From: Chitinophagaceae bacterium
GTDB taxonomy: Bacteria; Bacteroidota; Bacteroidia; Chitinophagales; Chitinophagaceae
Direction: 5' to 3'
Length of the DNA stretch: 64,000 nucleotides
Assembly: GCA_019638615.1 (NCBI GenBank)
Contig: JAHBTL010000002.1
Coordinates: 284,226-348,225 of the forward strand
Part shown: piece after piece, positions 17,238 to 25,559 of the stretch
Position numbering within the stretch: the stretch's first letter is position 1
Layout of the letters: each line of letters begins with the position of its first letter
Made by a program: the position numbers and the translations under genes
The notes under the pieces: model-generated
What the model saw: the letters and a program-made list of their open reading frames with translations, nothing else
What the model was told of the DNA's origin: nothing
The model's database searches: none

Positions 17238-17272
17238 GCAACTATACATAAACGAAACAATCGAGCAGTACT

Positions 17273-17962
17273 ATGCCTAGAGTTACACCTGATTTATTTA
17301 GCATACTCCACGATCCCAAAGCAACGGAAGTACTTATCAAACTATACAAAGCGGCTTTAGGGCAGGTGCCAAAAATGATCCTTCATTTTCTCCCGAAAGT
17401 TTTTAAAATGCTGGGAAAGGGTATTGACTGGAAAACAGAGAACGAAGCCTATTTTAATGACAAGTATATTCCCATTCACCCTGCACAGGGCGCATTCTTA
17501 TATTTACAAGCAAGAGCATTGAATGCCAAAAATATTTTGGAGCTCGGAACCTCTTATGGTATTTCAACCATCTATCTTGCCAAGGCTGCCAAAGACAATG
17601 GTGGAAAAGTGACCAGCACGGAATACCTTCCCCATAAAATAAAAGCAGCAAGAAAAAACCTCGAAGATGCGGGGTTGAGTGAATACGCAGAGATACTGGA
17701 AGGTGATGCCAGGGAAACTTTGAAGAATATCAATACCTCTTTTGATCTTGTATTGCTTGATGGCTGGCCAGACCTTGTATTTCCCGTTTTTAAGCTGATT
17801 GAACCCAATCTTAAAAAAGGTGCTGTAATTATTATTGATGATGTTGAAGGATTTCAACCCTCCATGCAAAACTATCTTGATTATGCGCGTAACCCGGCAA
17901 ATGGATATTTATCGGATACAATTAAATTAAAGAAGGCGGTGGAGTATACGGTGAAAATATAA
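17273..17962 (+). CDS. Class I SAM-dependent O-methyltransferase (YrrM/CaiE-like)
   Basis: 229 residues. NILELGTSYGISTIYLA (~91-107) is the SAM-binding glycine loop, VTSTEYLPHKIKAARKN is motif II with the acidic ribose contact, and DLVLLDGWPDLVFPVF with VIIIDDVEGFQ match the metal-dependent O-methyltransferases of the COMT-like family 3. The N-terminal 70 residues are helical and hold the substrate site in relatives. It would methylate a hydroxyl on a small aromatic or similar substrate. It stands alone on the plus strand; a tie to the neighbouring resorcinol genes is possible but not shown. Confidence 0.82.
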   Translation: MPRVTPDLFSILHDPKATEVLIKLYKAALGQVPKMILHFLPKVFKMLGKGIDWKTENEAYFNDKYIPIHPAQGAFLYLQARALNAKNILELGTSYGISTIYLAKAAKDNGGKVTSTEYLPHKIKAARKNLEDAGLSEYAEILEGDARETLKNINTSFDLVLLDGWPDLVFPVFKLIEPNLKKGAVIIIDDVEGFQPSMQNYLDYARNPANGYLSDTIKLKKAVEYTVKI

Positions 17963-18141
17963 AGTACCGTAGTAACAAATCCCTGAAGCCCGTCCCTGCT
18001 TTCAACAGGCAGGCTTATTACATTATCATTCATATTTCCGCGATCAGGAAACATCTTTTCGAAATCAGGAAACTGACACTTATATGACAAAATTCGCCCT
18101 AACTATAATTTCTTTTACAATATAAAGCATATACCGGTTGT

Positions 18142-18477
18142 ATGACATATACCATATCTGTTATCTGTTCCTTTTTGGGATTTTTTATGCTGTATAATAC
18201 CTCACGTAAAGCAAAGCTTTCTGCAAAAGGCCCATTTGAAAAATGGCTGCAGCAGCATCGGGCCGCGGCCAAAGCAACGGGTGTTTTGTTGGTCGTAATT
18301 TCTTTTGTAATGCTTTCTTTAAAGGATGGATTGGGAGTTGGAATGTTGACAGCCTTTTTATTATTGATGGCGGCCGCCAGTTTAATAATCATCATCGCCC
18401 CGTTTCAATACCTGCGCCTGAAATATATTATAGCATTGGCCGGGGCAAGCTTTATACTGGAATTTTTATTTACATAA
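18142..18477 (+). CDS. Small membrane protein, DUF3325-like
   Basis: 111 residues with four hydrophobic segments (about 3-18, 45-60, 67-85, 92-108) and a short basic loop. Size, topology and position before a DUF3649-like gene and a PepSY gene match the DUF3325 proteins that accompany siderophore-iron uptake genes in other bacteria. The next gene begins 3 nt after its stop. The exact role is unknown; it may be a subunit of a membrane complex with the PepSY protein. Confidence 0.6.
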   Translation: MTYTISVICSFLGFFMLYNTSRKAKLSAKGPFEKWLQQHRAAAKATGVLLVVISFVMLSLKDGLGVGMLTAFLLLMAAASLIIIIAPFQYLRLKYIIALAGASFILEFLFT

Positions 18478-18480
18478 TAT

Positions 18481-18774
18481 ATGCCTGCAAATAAAAAATA
18501 TCTCACTGTATCACCCTGGCAACGCGCTTTAAAGATAACTGCTGCATTGATCGGCGGTTATATGGTCAGCACGGCTTTTCACCAGTTTTTAATGCTGTTC
18601 CTTCCTAAGAAAGAGGTGTATACGACCATGAGCTTTTCAGTATACATTATGTGGGCTGTGTTAATGATCATTGCTTTCCTCGCTAAAAATGGCTGGAAAA
18701 TATGGGGGTGGTATTTGCTGGTAAGCGCCGTCTTGCTTTCTCCTTTTCTTTATCAGCTTATCAACAAGCAATAA
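18481..18774 (+). CDS. Small membrane protein, DUF3649-like
   Basis: 97 residues with three hydrophobic helices (about 19-39, 46-65, 72-90). The N-terminus SPWQRALKITAALIGGYMVSTAF follows the pattern of DUF3649 'iron transporter' proteins (W-x-R ... GGY). It sits 3 nt after one gene and 11 nt before the PepSY gene, so the three are surely one operon. Relatives are found next to TonB-dependent siderophore receptors, but none is beside this operon. Confidence 0.65.
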   Translation: MPANKKYLTVSPWQRALKITAALIGGYMVSTAFHQFLMLFLPKKEVYTTMSFSVYIMWAVLMIIAFLAKNGWKIWGWYLLVSAVLLSPFLYQLINKQ

Positions 18775-18785
18775 TTTTAACAGCA

Positions 18786-20399
18786 ATGAACCTTCGTAAT
18801 TACAATATATATTTTCACACACATACCATAAGCGGCATTATTATAACTGCTGTATTATTTGTCATATTTTTCGCCGGGTCGCTGTCATTTTTTAAAAATG
18901 AAATTTCTGCGTGGCAGAAAAATTCGCCCAATAATGTTGAAGCTAAAAGATCGCTTGACTATAATAAGATTGTTGACTCGCTTGGAAAAAAGCACAATCT
19001 CTACGGCCGGGAAGTTTCGCTCTATATGCCCCCACACTCCGGCAAGATCAATGTATATGTATCTGAATCAAAAGATACTGTAAACAACAAAGCAAAGGGT
19101 GAATTCTTTTATCTTGATCCTAAAACATTTGAAGCAACAGATTATAAAAACTCATATGATCTTGGTGAGTTTTTATACCGGCTGCACTTTCTTGCACAGG
19201 TAAACCAGGTTGCCAAACTGGGGTTTCCGCTGGGGTATTATATAGCAGGAGCCGTTGCTTTCATTTTTTTATTTGCATTGTTCACCGGGCTGCTGGTTCA
19301 CTGGCAAAAAATCGTTTCTAATTTTTACCTGTTCCGCCCCTGGGAAAAATTAAAAACAATGTGGACGGATCTGCATACGGCTTTGGGGGTAATTACCTTT
19401 CCCTTTCTTTTTGTGTTTGCGGTAACAGGCGCTTATTTCCTGATAAGCCATCCTTTATTTGAAGAACCCACCATTGCAATGCAATATGATGGAAAAGAAG
19501 ATTCGTTATATGCAGACCTTGGCTATGGCAGCCATGAACTGGCAATGAAAGGAGCCACTACCGTAAAGCCCGACCTTAATCATTTTGTTAAAGCCGCTCA
19601 AAAAAAGTGGACAGAAGCTACTGTTAACCATGTTGAGGTATTGAATTATGGCGACTCAAGCATGCAGGTACATGTAGGCGGGTTTATACCGCCTACTAAA
19701 AAATTCACCAGCAACGGTGAGCTTGTTTTTGACGTAGCAAGCGGGGCTGTTATCAGGGAGAACGATCCTGCACGGCCTTCTTCTTATACTGAAGTAGCTG
19801 GCAATGCAATGTATGTGCTCCATTTTGGTGATTTTGGAGGCTATGCAACAAAAATCATGTATTTTCTTTTGGGTATTTGCAGTTGCATCGTAATTATTTC
19901 CGGCGTATTGATATGGCTTGTGGCAAGAGAAAAGAACAATGTTCCACCCAAAAAGAGGAAATTCAATATATGGCTTACAAGAATATATCTTTCTGTTTGC
20001 ATGGGTATGTTTCCGGTAACAGCCGCCTCTTTTATTGCTGTTAAGCTCAATCCTTATGGTAGTCAGCATTTTGTTTATTCATTTTATTTCTGGTCATGGC
20101 TGGCGGCAAGCATCGCATTCCTTTTTCAAAAAGATATATATAAGATATGCCGCGACAATTTACTGGCAGGCGCGATTACAGGACTATTTATTCCGGTTAC
20201 GAACGGGATGGTTACCGGCAACTGGGTATGGGTAAGCTATATTAATCGCTATTATGATATTTTATTTATTGATGTTTTCTGGATATTGGTATCCGCCTGT
20301 ACATTTATTTGCTGGTGGCTGATGGTAAAAAAACAAAAGGAGAAAAATAGCAAAGCCCTGGTTTCTAATATTAAACCTGCTGTTGGCGTTCCCGCATAA
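18786..20399 (+). CDS. PepSY-associated TM-helix protein (putative siderophore-iron reductase)
   Basis: About 537 residues from the ATG at 18786; the frame is open further up, but that overlaps the previous gene. The start MNLRNYNIYFHTHTISGIII leads into the first helix of the PepSY_TM family. A large periplasmic loop with a PepSY-like part follows, then WTDLHTALGVITFPFLFVFAVTG, a second loop, and MYVLHFGDFGGYATKIMYFLLG with four or more final helices. Several membrane His residues (HTHT, DLHTALG, LHFGD) could bind haem. Such proteins are thought to reduce ferric siderophores in the periplasm. It is the last gene of the 18.1-20.4 kb operon. Confidence 0.82.
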   Translation: MNLRNYNIYFHTHTISGIIITAVLFVIFFAGSLSFFKNEISAWQKNSPNNVEAKRSLDYNKIVDSLGKKHNLYGREVSLYMPPHSGKINVYVSESKDTVNNKAKGEFFYLDPKTFEATDYKNSYDLGEFLYRLHFLAQVNQVAKLGFPLGYYIAGAVAFIFLFALFTGLLVHWQKIVSNFYLFRPWEKLKTMWTDLHTALGVITFPFLFVFAVTGAYFLISHPLFEEPTIAMQYDGKEDSLYADLGYGSHELAMKGATTVKPDLNHFVKAAQKKWTEATVNHVEVLNYGDSSMQVHVGGFIPPTKKFTSNGELVFDVASGAVIRENDPARPSSYTEVAGNAMYVLHFGDFGGYATKIMYFLLGICSCIVIISGVLIWLVAREKNNVPPKKRKFNIWLTRIYLSVCMGMFPVTAASFIAVKLNPYGSQHFVYSFYFWSWLAASIAFLFQKDIYKICRDNLLAGAITGLFIPVTNGMVTGNWVWVSYINRYYDILFIDVFWILVSACTFICWWLMVKKQKEKNSKALVSNIKPAVGVPA

Positions 20400-20456
20400 C
20401 TAATACGCAAACCCTGGCAAAGCACCGGGCCTGATCTTGCATCAAATAAAAATGAT

Positions 20457-20990
20457 TTACCGTGTACCGATGGTATATCGTACCGCAATACCAAAGTTGC
20501 GCGGTTCAAAACCATCTCCTAATTCTTTGGGGCGGGCAACAACAATGGTGGGGCGATAATCAGCCGTTACATTCAAAGGCACATTGGGCACCTTCCAGTC
20601 CACGCCGCCGGTTGGGTAAAAGCCAAAGCCAAAACCTTCATACTCATTTCTTTTTGAAAAAGCGTTATATGTAACCAAACCGCCTCCAACAAACCACCTG
20701 AGCCCATTTACCGGTATTTCAAAATGATACTGGTACGTGGCAGATAGAGAAAGGGCAAATGGTTTACGGCTGTCGTGGGCTAAGCCATAATAATACCTTT
20801 TACTTCCGCCGCCGGCGTTGAATTCCAATGCTCCCGCGTCGCTTATAAAGGTTTTGTACGAAAAAGCAAAAAAATCAAAATATGACTCCGGCGCCAGTCG
20901 TGCCCCTATGGCGTTTTTATAATCGGTTTGCGAAAACCCGGCTACACCTATTGTTGAAGCCAGCAAAATCATGCATACTATTTTCTTCAT
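20457..20990 (-). CDS. Secreted outer-membrane beta-barrel-like protein
   Basis: From the ATG at 20990 the product is about 177 residues with a signal peptide (MKKIVCMILLASTIGVAGFSQ). The rest alternates polar and aromatic residues as in small 8-strand barrels (ALEFNAGGGSKRYYYG, LSLSATYQYHFEI, LNVTADYRPTIVV) and ends NFGIAVRYTIGTR, a typical last strand. The minus strand reads TATCTTTG (21012-21019) just upstream, a fitting -7 box. It points away from the resorcinol block and its role is unknown. Confidence 0.75.
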   Translation of the reverse strand: MKKIVCMILLASTIGVAGFSQTDYKNAIGARLAPESYFDFFAFSYKTFISDAGALEFNAGGGSKRYYYGLAHDSRKPFALSLSATYQYHFEIPVNGLRWFVGGGLVTYNAFSKRNEYEGFGFGFYPTGGVDWKVPNVPLNVTADYRPTIVVARPKELGDGFEPRNFGIAVRYTIGTR

Positions 20991-21011
20991 AACAATTTTA
21001 ATTTGATCCGT

Positions 21012-21019
21012 CAAAGATA
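21012..21019 (-). promoter_or_regulatory. Probable -7 box for the beta-barrel gene
   Basis: TATCTTTG on the minus strand, 21 nt upstream of the start at 20990, matches TAnnTTTG fully. Confidence 0.5.
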
Positions 21020-21171
21020 AGACAGCGATAAAGGAGAGAGGTTGCATACAACAAAGAAATCTTATTTTTAATCACACATTAACAATATAAGCCTGTAATA
21101 ACATAATAATCAAAGGATAGCGCATGAATTATACAACTAAACGCATTATTCTTGGTATATTTGCCCCTTCT

Positions 21172-21666
21172 ATGAAAACAATAAAACCTGTACTGATATT
21201 TACTCCTTTTATAATGTTATTGCTGCTGCAATGGCATGTTTGTTTCGCCCAGGAAACAGACCGAAAGTCTTTTTACGAAGCCCTGGGAAGCAATGATCTC
21301 AATACAATCAATAAGCAACTGGCGGAGCTTGAAAATGTGGATGGAAAACTGCGCGAGGCCTACGAAGGCGCTTTGATGATGAAGAAAGCGGGTTTGCTGA
21401 ATGGTGTGGGAAAAAAACTGAAGGAATTTAATGCGGGCAAAGAAAAGCTGGAGAATTCCTTACAGAACGATCCGGGCAATACGGAATTCAGGTTTCTTCG
21501 TTTAATGATACAGGAAAACGCGCCTGCCATCCTTGGCTATAGCGGTAAGCTGGAAAGTGATCATACTTATCTGCGTAAGAATTATAAAACCTTACCTTCA
21601 TCCGTTCAGCAGGTAGTATTGAATTACAGTAAAACATCCAAAATCTTAAAACCATCAGATTTCTAA
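21172..21666 (+). CDS. Secreted protein of unknown function, first gene of the DarA/DarB block
   Basis: About 164 residues from the ATG at 21172 (an in-frame ATG at 21124 would add 16). A signal peptide (KPVLIFTPFIMLLLLQWHVCFAQ) precedes a helical, charged mature part (EALGSNDLNTINKQLAELEN ... NPGNTEFRFLRLMIQENAP), perhaps a TPR-like helical repeat. It ends 13 nt before darA. Small secreted proteins of this kind often stand next to resorcinol genes in Bacteroidota. The role is unknown; a periplasmic helper for export is possible. Confidence 0.65.
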   Translation: MKTIKPVLIFTPFIMLLLLQWHVCFAQETDRKSFYEALGSNDLNTINKQLAELENVDGKLREAYEGALMMKKAGLLNGVGKKLKEFNAGKEKLENSLQNDPGNTEFRFLRLMIQENAPAILGYSGKLESDHTYLRKNYKTLPSSVQQVVLNYSKTSKILKPSDF

Positions 21667-21679
21667 CCCTGTTACTCCC

Positions 21680-22588
21680 ATGAACAGAAAAGTTTTAGTA
21701 GTATACTTTACACAATCTGGTCAGATGGAAGACATTCTTCATCATTTCACCAGTCCCCTCCAAAACCAGCCCGGCATTCAGCTTGAGATGGTGAGGATAT
21801 ATCCCGAAAAAAAATTTCCTTTTCCGTGGACTACCAGGACTTTTTTTGAAGCAATGCCGCACAGCGTGGATGGCATACCGGAACCGCTGGAAGCATTCAG
21901 CTTTAAAGAGAACAGGTACGATCTTATCATTATCGGTTATCAACCCTGGTTTTTATCGCCCAGCATTCCCAGCAATTCCTTATTGATGCATGATGCATTT
22001 AAAGCCATTGCCAAAGACACTGCGGTCATTACCATTAGCGGATGCAGAAACATGTGGATCAACGCCCAGGAAAAAATTAAAGTGCGGCTTAAAGAGGCAA
22101 ATGCCAGGCTGGCAGGCAATATAGCGCTTGTGGACAAGCATGATAATTACAGCAGCCTGGTAACTATTTTCTATTGGATGCTTACCGGGAAAAAAGACCG
22201 GAAATGGGGCATTTTCCCCCGGCCGGGCGTATCGGATGAAGATATTGCTAATTCCGCTATATTTGGCGAAACTGTAAAGGATCATTTATTGAAAAATAAG
22301 TGGGATACATTACAGGAAAAACTGGTTGCACAAAAAGCGGTAGACATCCGGTATTACCTGATGTTTATTGAACGAAAAGCCGGAAAGATATTTAAAATAT
22401 GGTCGGGCATTATAGCAAAAAAGAAGAATAAAGGACCCTGGCTGGTTGCTTTTAAATATTATATATTGATTGCGCTTTTTGTTGCCGCTCCTGTTATTTT
22501 GTTGGTAGATGCGATATTTTTCAAACCATTTTTGGGAAAACGCATACAAAAACAAAAAGCATATTATGCAGGTACCGGTTTACAGTAA
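21680..22588 (+). CDS. darA: DarA-like dialkylresorcinol condensing enzyme
   Basis: 302 residues. The first ~200 have a flavodoxin-like pattern: KVLVVYFTQSGQMEDIL (residues 4-20), DLIIIGYQPWFLSPSIPSNS and ITISGCRNMWINAQE. The last ~50 hold a hydrophobic stretch (YYILIALFVAAPVILLVDAIFF), so the protein is probably membrane-bound. DarA works with DarB to join two acyl chains and aromatise them to a dialkylresorcinol, half of the flexirubin pigments of Bacteroidota. The gene lies 13 nt after the secreted-protein gene and 69 nt before darB. Recognition is by overall pattern and gene pairing. Confidence 0.82.
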   Translation: MNRKVLVVYFTQSGQMEDILHHFTSPLQNQPGIQLEMVRIYPEKKFPFPWTTRTFFEAMPHSVDGIPEPLEAFSFKENRYDLIIIGYQPWFLSPSIPSNSLLMHDAFKAIAKDTAVITISGCRNMWINAQEKIKVRLKEANARLAGNIALVDKHDNYSSLVTIFYWMLTGKKDRKWGIFPRPGVSDEDIANSAIFGETVKDHLLKNKWDTLQEKLVAQKAVDIRYYLMFIERKAGKIFKIWSGIIAKKKNKGPWLVAFKYYILIALFVAAPVILLVDAIFFKPFLGKRIQKQKAYYAGTGLQ

Positions 22589-22657
22589 ATAACAGCTGGC
22601 AACCGCAGGCAATATAGAGTAATTAATATTTTTTTTCGAAATCCTATAAATAAAAAG

Positions 22658-23806
22658 ATGGCATTGAACGAAGTGTATATCAACAAAACATCGCATTTTT
22701 TTCCGAATAATCCTGTGTCAAACGATGAGATGGAAGCATACCTGGGCTATATTAATGGCAAGCCCTCCAAATCGCGCAGAATAGTTTTACGAAACAATGC
22801 CATCACCAATCGTTATTACGCCCTTGAAAAAGGTGGAAAAATTACACATACCAACGCCCAGCTCACGGCACTGGCAATAAAAGAATTGTTTAAAACCGAT
22901 CCCGAAGCAATCAAACATATTGATGTATTGTCCTGCGGCACTTCTTCTCCCGACCAAATGATGCCTTCACATGCCTGTATGGTGCATGGATGGCTGCCGG
23001 AGATGGGATCGCTGGAAGTTGTATCGCCAAGCGGAGTTTGCTGCGCCGGAATGCATGCATTAAAATATGCATATATGGCCGTAAAAACAGGGGATGCAAA
23101 AAATGCGGTTGCCACGGGTTCTGAGCGGTTTTCGGCCTCGCTCGTAGCCAACCAGTTTGAAGATGAAGTGCATAAGCTGGAAGCCCTGGAGCAAAACCCG
23201 TATATCAGCTTTGATAAGGAGTTCCTGCGATGGATGCTGTCTGACGGTGCTGCTGCTTTCTTATTAAGCAACCGGAAAAATGAAAGCGGGTTAAGCCTGA
23301 GAGTAGAATGGCTGGAAGGAATATCGTATGCAGATCACATGGAACCCTGTATGTATATGGGCGCTGAAAAGCAGCCCGATGGTACATTGAAAAGCTACCT
23401 TGAGTTTGATCACAACGAAATGAATGAAAAGTCGGTACTGAGCATTAAACAGGATGTAAAACTACTAAGTGAAAACATCGTTCCCTATGGGGGTAAAATG
23501 CTTAAACATTTATTTGACACCAAGGGCATCACACCGGATGATATTACATACTACATGCCCCATATGTCGAGCAACTTTTTTAAGGATAAAATTTACCAGG
23601 AACATGTGAAAAAGGATATTGAAATTCCTTATGAAAAATGGTTTGTAAATTTAAGTACGGTCGGCAATGTGGGGGCTGCTTCAATATTTTTTATGGTGGA
23701 TGAACTGTTCAACAGCGGTAAGCTGAAAAAAGACGATAAGCTGCTGCTGCTGGTTCCCGAAAGTTCACGCTTTTCTTATATGTATGGACTGCTTACAGTT
23801 TGCTGA
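22658..23806 (+). CDS. darB: DarB-like ketoacyl synthase III
   Basis: 382 residues with the KAS III layout. The nucleophile is Cys129 (or 128) in SGVCCAGMHALKYA, His302 is in YYMPHMSSNFF and Asn337 in STVGNVGAAS. These form the Cys-His-Asn triad of chain-joining, decarboxylating synthases. With DarA it makes the cyclic intermediate of dialkylresorcinols from two acyl units. It follows darA in the same direction with a small AT-rich gap and is followed 55 nt later by a small conserved gene. No ketosynthases for making the chains are in the window. Confidence 0.85.
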   Translation: MALNEVYINKTSHFFPNNPVSNDEMEAYLGYINGKPSKSRRIVLRNNAITNRYYALEKGGKITHTNAQLTALAIKELFKTDPEAIKHIDVLSCGTSSPDQMMPSHACMVHGWLPEMGSLEVVSPSGVCCAGMHALKYAYMAVKTGDAKNAVATGSERFSASLVANQFEDEVHKLEALEQNPYISFDKEFLRWMLSDGAAAFLLSNRKNESGLSLRVEWLEGISYADHMEPCMYMGAEKQPDGTLKSYLEFDHNEMNEKSVLSIKQDVKLLSENIVPYGGKMLKHLFDTKGITPDDITYYMPHMSSNFFKDKIYQEHVKKDIEIPYEKWFVNLSTVGNVGAASIFFMVDELFNSGKLKKDDKLLLLVPESSRFSYMYGLLTVC

Positions 23807-23861
23807 CGGGTTAAATACAGATTTTCTTTCTTTGTGTTGAAAATGATAAAACAATACTGGC

Positions 23862-24266
23862 ATGAAAAAAGAAGACATTCCACAGGATAAAGGCGCTTTG
23901 GGCAACGAAGTATCGTATGTAGTGGATGAAAACGGCAGGTACACTACAGGCATCAGCAAGGGATGGGATGTTAAAATCGAAGCGCTGGATGTTGCCTGGA
24001 GCGATATAGAGAAAAAGGTGTATGCCGCCAAACAAAAAGTGCTGAACGATGAAGCCAGTCCTGTTCTTTATTTCATGGAACTTAAAATAATGGATCTGCC
24101 GATCGTTGCCGCTTACACGGGCTTTTGGCAATGGCAGATCAGGCGGCACCTCAAACCATCCGTATTCAATACGCTTTCCGAAAAGAAAATACAGAAATAC
24201 GCGGAATTATTTGAAATAACGCCCGACGAACTCCGGCAGGCGAAACAGATACTATCCAACCGGTAA
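23862..24266 (+). CDS. Hypothetical protein of the resorcinol block
   Basis: 134 residues, soluble, no signal peptide. An N-terminal YVVDENGRYTTGISKGWDVKIEALDVAW segment reads like a small beta domain, followed by helices. The C-terminal TLSEKKIQKYAELFEITPDELRQAK resembles a helix-turn-helix tail without being a clear one. I know no family for it with certainty. It sits between darB and the BtrH-like gene, all in one direction with gaps of 55 and 45 nt, so it probably belongs to the pathway. Confidence 0.65.
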   Translation: MKKEDIPQDKGALGNEVSYVVDENGRYTTGISKGWDVKIEALDVAWSDIEKKVYAAKQKVLNDEASPVLYFMELKIMDLPIVAAYTGFWQWQIRRHLKPSVFNTLSEKKIQKYAELFEITPDELRQAKQILSNR

Positions 24267-24311
24267 CGATATAGCCATGCTGTAAAAAACCAACAGCATT
24301 TACAAGCATAC

Positions 24312-25331
24312 ATGAAAATCGATTTTACACATTCCCAGGCAGCACATTGCGAAAATGGTGTTACAGCAAGTTTGCTAAGGCATTATGGAGTAGAGCAAAT
24401 AACGGAACCCCTCGCCTTTGGCATTGGCTCCGGTTTGTTTTTTATTTATTTGCCGTTCATGAAAGTAAACGGAGGCCCTGCCATCTCTTTTCGCACGATG
24501 CCGGGTATGATATTCAAACGTACCTGCAAATCATTGAACATCCCGATCCTTAGAAAAAAGTTTTCTTCAGAAGAAAAAGCACAACTGGAACTGGATGCAA
24601 GACTCAACGCAGGTGAACCTGCCGCCTGCCAGGTAGGCGTTTATTATCTTACGTATTTTCCTAAAGAATACCGGTTTCATTTTAACGCGCATAATCTGAT
24701 CGTTGTAGGCAAGGAAGCAGACAATTACATCATCAGCGATCCGATCATGGAAACGCTGGTATCCATGAGCAGCTACGAATTGAAAAGGGTACGGTTTGCC
24801 AAAGGCCCGTTGGCTCCGCGTGGGCAGCTGTATTATCCCAGGGAAAGAAGAGCCGTTACCGATGAGCAAATTAAAAATGCCATAGTAACGGGGATTAAAC
24901 GCAATGTACGCGACATGTTATATATTCCCGGAAATTTTGCCGGCATCAGCGGTATAAAGTACACCGCAAAAAAAATAAAAAAATGGCGCGATTCGCTGGG
25001 ACTTGAAAAGTCACGCAGCTACCTGGCACAATTGGTTCGTATGCAGGAAGAAATTGGTACCGGAGGAGGAGGTTTTCGTTTTATATATGGCGCTTTTCTG
25101 CAACAGGCATACGCATATCACCCCATGGATGAACTGATGAGCATTTCCCGGCAATTTACCCGGGCAGGTGACCGTTGGCGAGACGCTGCTGTTCAGGCAT
25201 CAGGAATATACAAAGGCAGGCTTACCACCCAGGAAGATTATAACAACATGGGAGATATGCTGCTGGAAATAGCAGAACTGGAAAAAGCCGCTTTTAAGGA
25301 GCTGGCTGTTGCTGTAAAGAAGATGAAATGA
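24312..25331 (+). CDS. BtrH N-terminal domain protein (papain-like acyltransferase)
   Basis: 339 residues. The N-terminal ~160 match the BtrH_N/C39-like fold: Cys13 in QAAHCENGVTASLLRHYG, His127 in HFNAHNLIVVG and Asp143 in ISDP give a Cys-His-Asp triad. The rest, with a helical C-terminus, resembles DUF4872. BtrH moves an acyl side chain from a carrier protein to its acceptor in butirosin synthesis. In a resorcinol locus the likely role is esterifying the aryl-polyene acid with the dialkylresorcinol to make flexirubin; that role is inferred. It is followed by the longest heptad tract of the window. Confidence 0.8.
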   Translation: MKIDFTHSQAAHCENGVTASLLRHYGVEQITEPLAFGIGSGLFFIYLPFMKVNGGPAISFRTMPGMIFKRTCKSLNIPILRKKFSSEEKAQLELDARLNAGEPAACQVGVYYLTYFPKEYRFHFNAHNLIVVGKEADNYIISDPIMETLVSMSSYELKRVRFAKGPLAPRGQLYYPRERRAVTDEQIKNAIVTGIKRNVRDMLYIPGNFAGISGIKYTAKKIKKWRDSLGLEKSRSYLAQLVRMQEEIGTGGGGFRFIYGAFLQQAYAYHPMDELMSISRQFTRAGDRWRDAAVQASGIYKGRLTTQEDYNNMGDMLLEIAELEKAAFKELAVAVKKMK

Positions 25332-25367
25332 GCTGTGGGGCAGGGGCCTATCAGCGTTCAGCAATTA

Positions 25368-25556
25368 ATTTATGGTTTATGGTTTCTTGTTTATGCTGTA
25401 AACCACAAACCCGAAACCTGCAACTTGCAACCTGTAACAAAGGTGGAAGCTGCAGGCTGTCAGCTTTCAGCCGCGAGCGATTCAATTTCAAATCTCTAAT
25501 CTTAAATCTCAAATAACCCAAAAACCCAAACCAAAAACTACAAACCATTAACTATC
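25368..25556. repeat. Heptad-phased tract, 27 consecutive 7-base units
   Basis: Read from 25368 in steps of seven: GTTTATG-type words (25375, 25382, 25389), then CTGTAAA, CCACAAA, CCCGAAA, CCTGCAA, CTTGCAA, CCTGTAA (25396-25437), GCAGGCT/GTCAGCT/TTCAGCC, TTCAAAT/CTCTAAT/CTTAAAT/CTCAAAT (25487-25514), and AACCAAA/AACTACA/AACCATT/AACTATC up to 25556. The phase never slips. It fills the gap between the BtrH-like gene and the ABC start codon at 25560 and becomes the leader of that gene if the block is co-transcribed. Confidence 0.85.
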
Positions 25557-25559
25557 AAC

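Noticed and set aside
25368-25556. Heptad tract as a CRISPR array or simple tandem repeat
   Set aside because: There is no repeat/spacer alternation and no constant unit; only the 7-base phase is kept while the words change.
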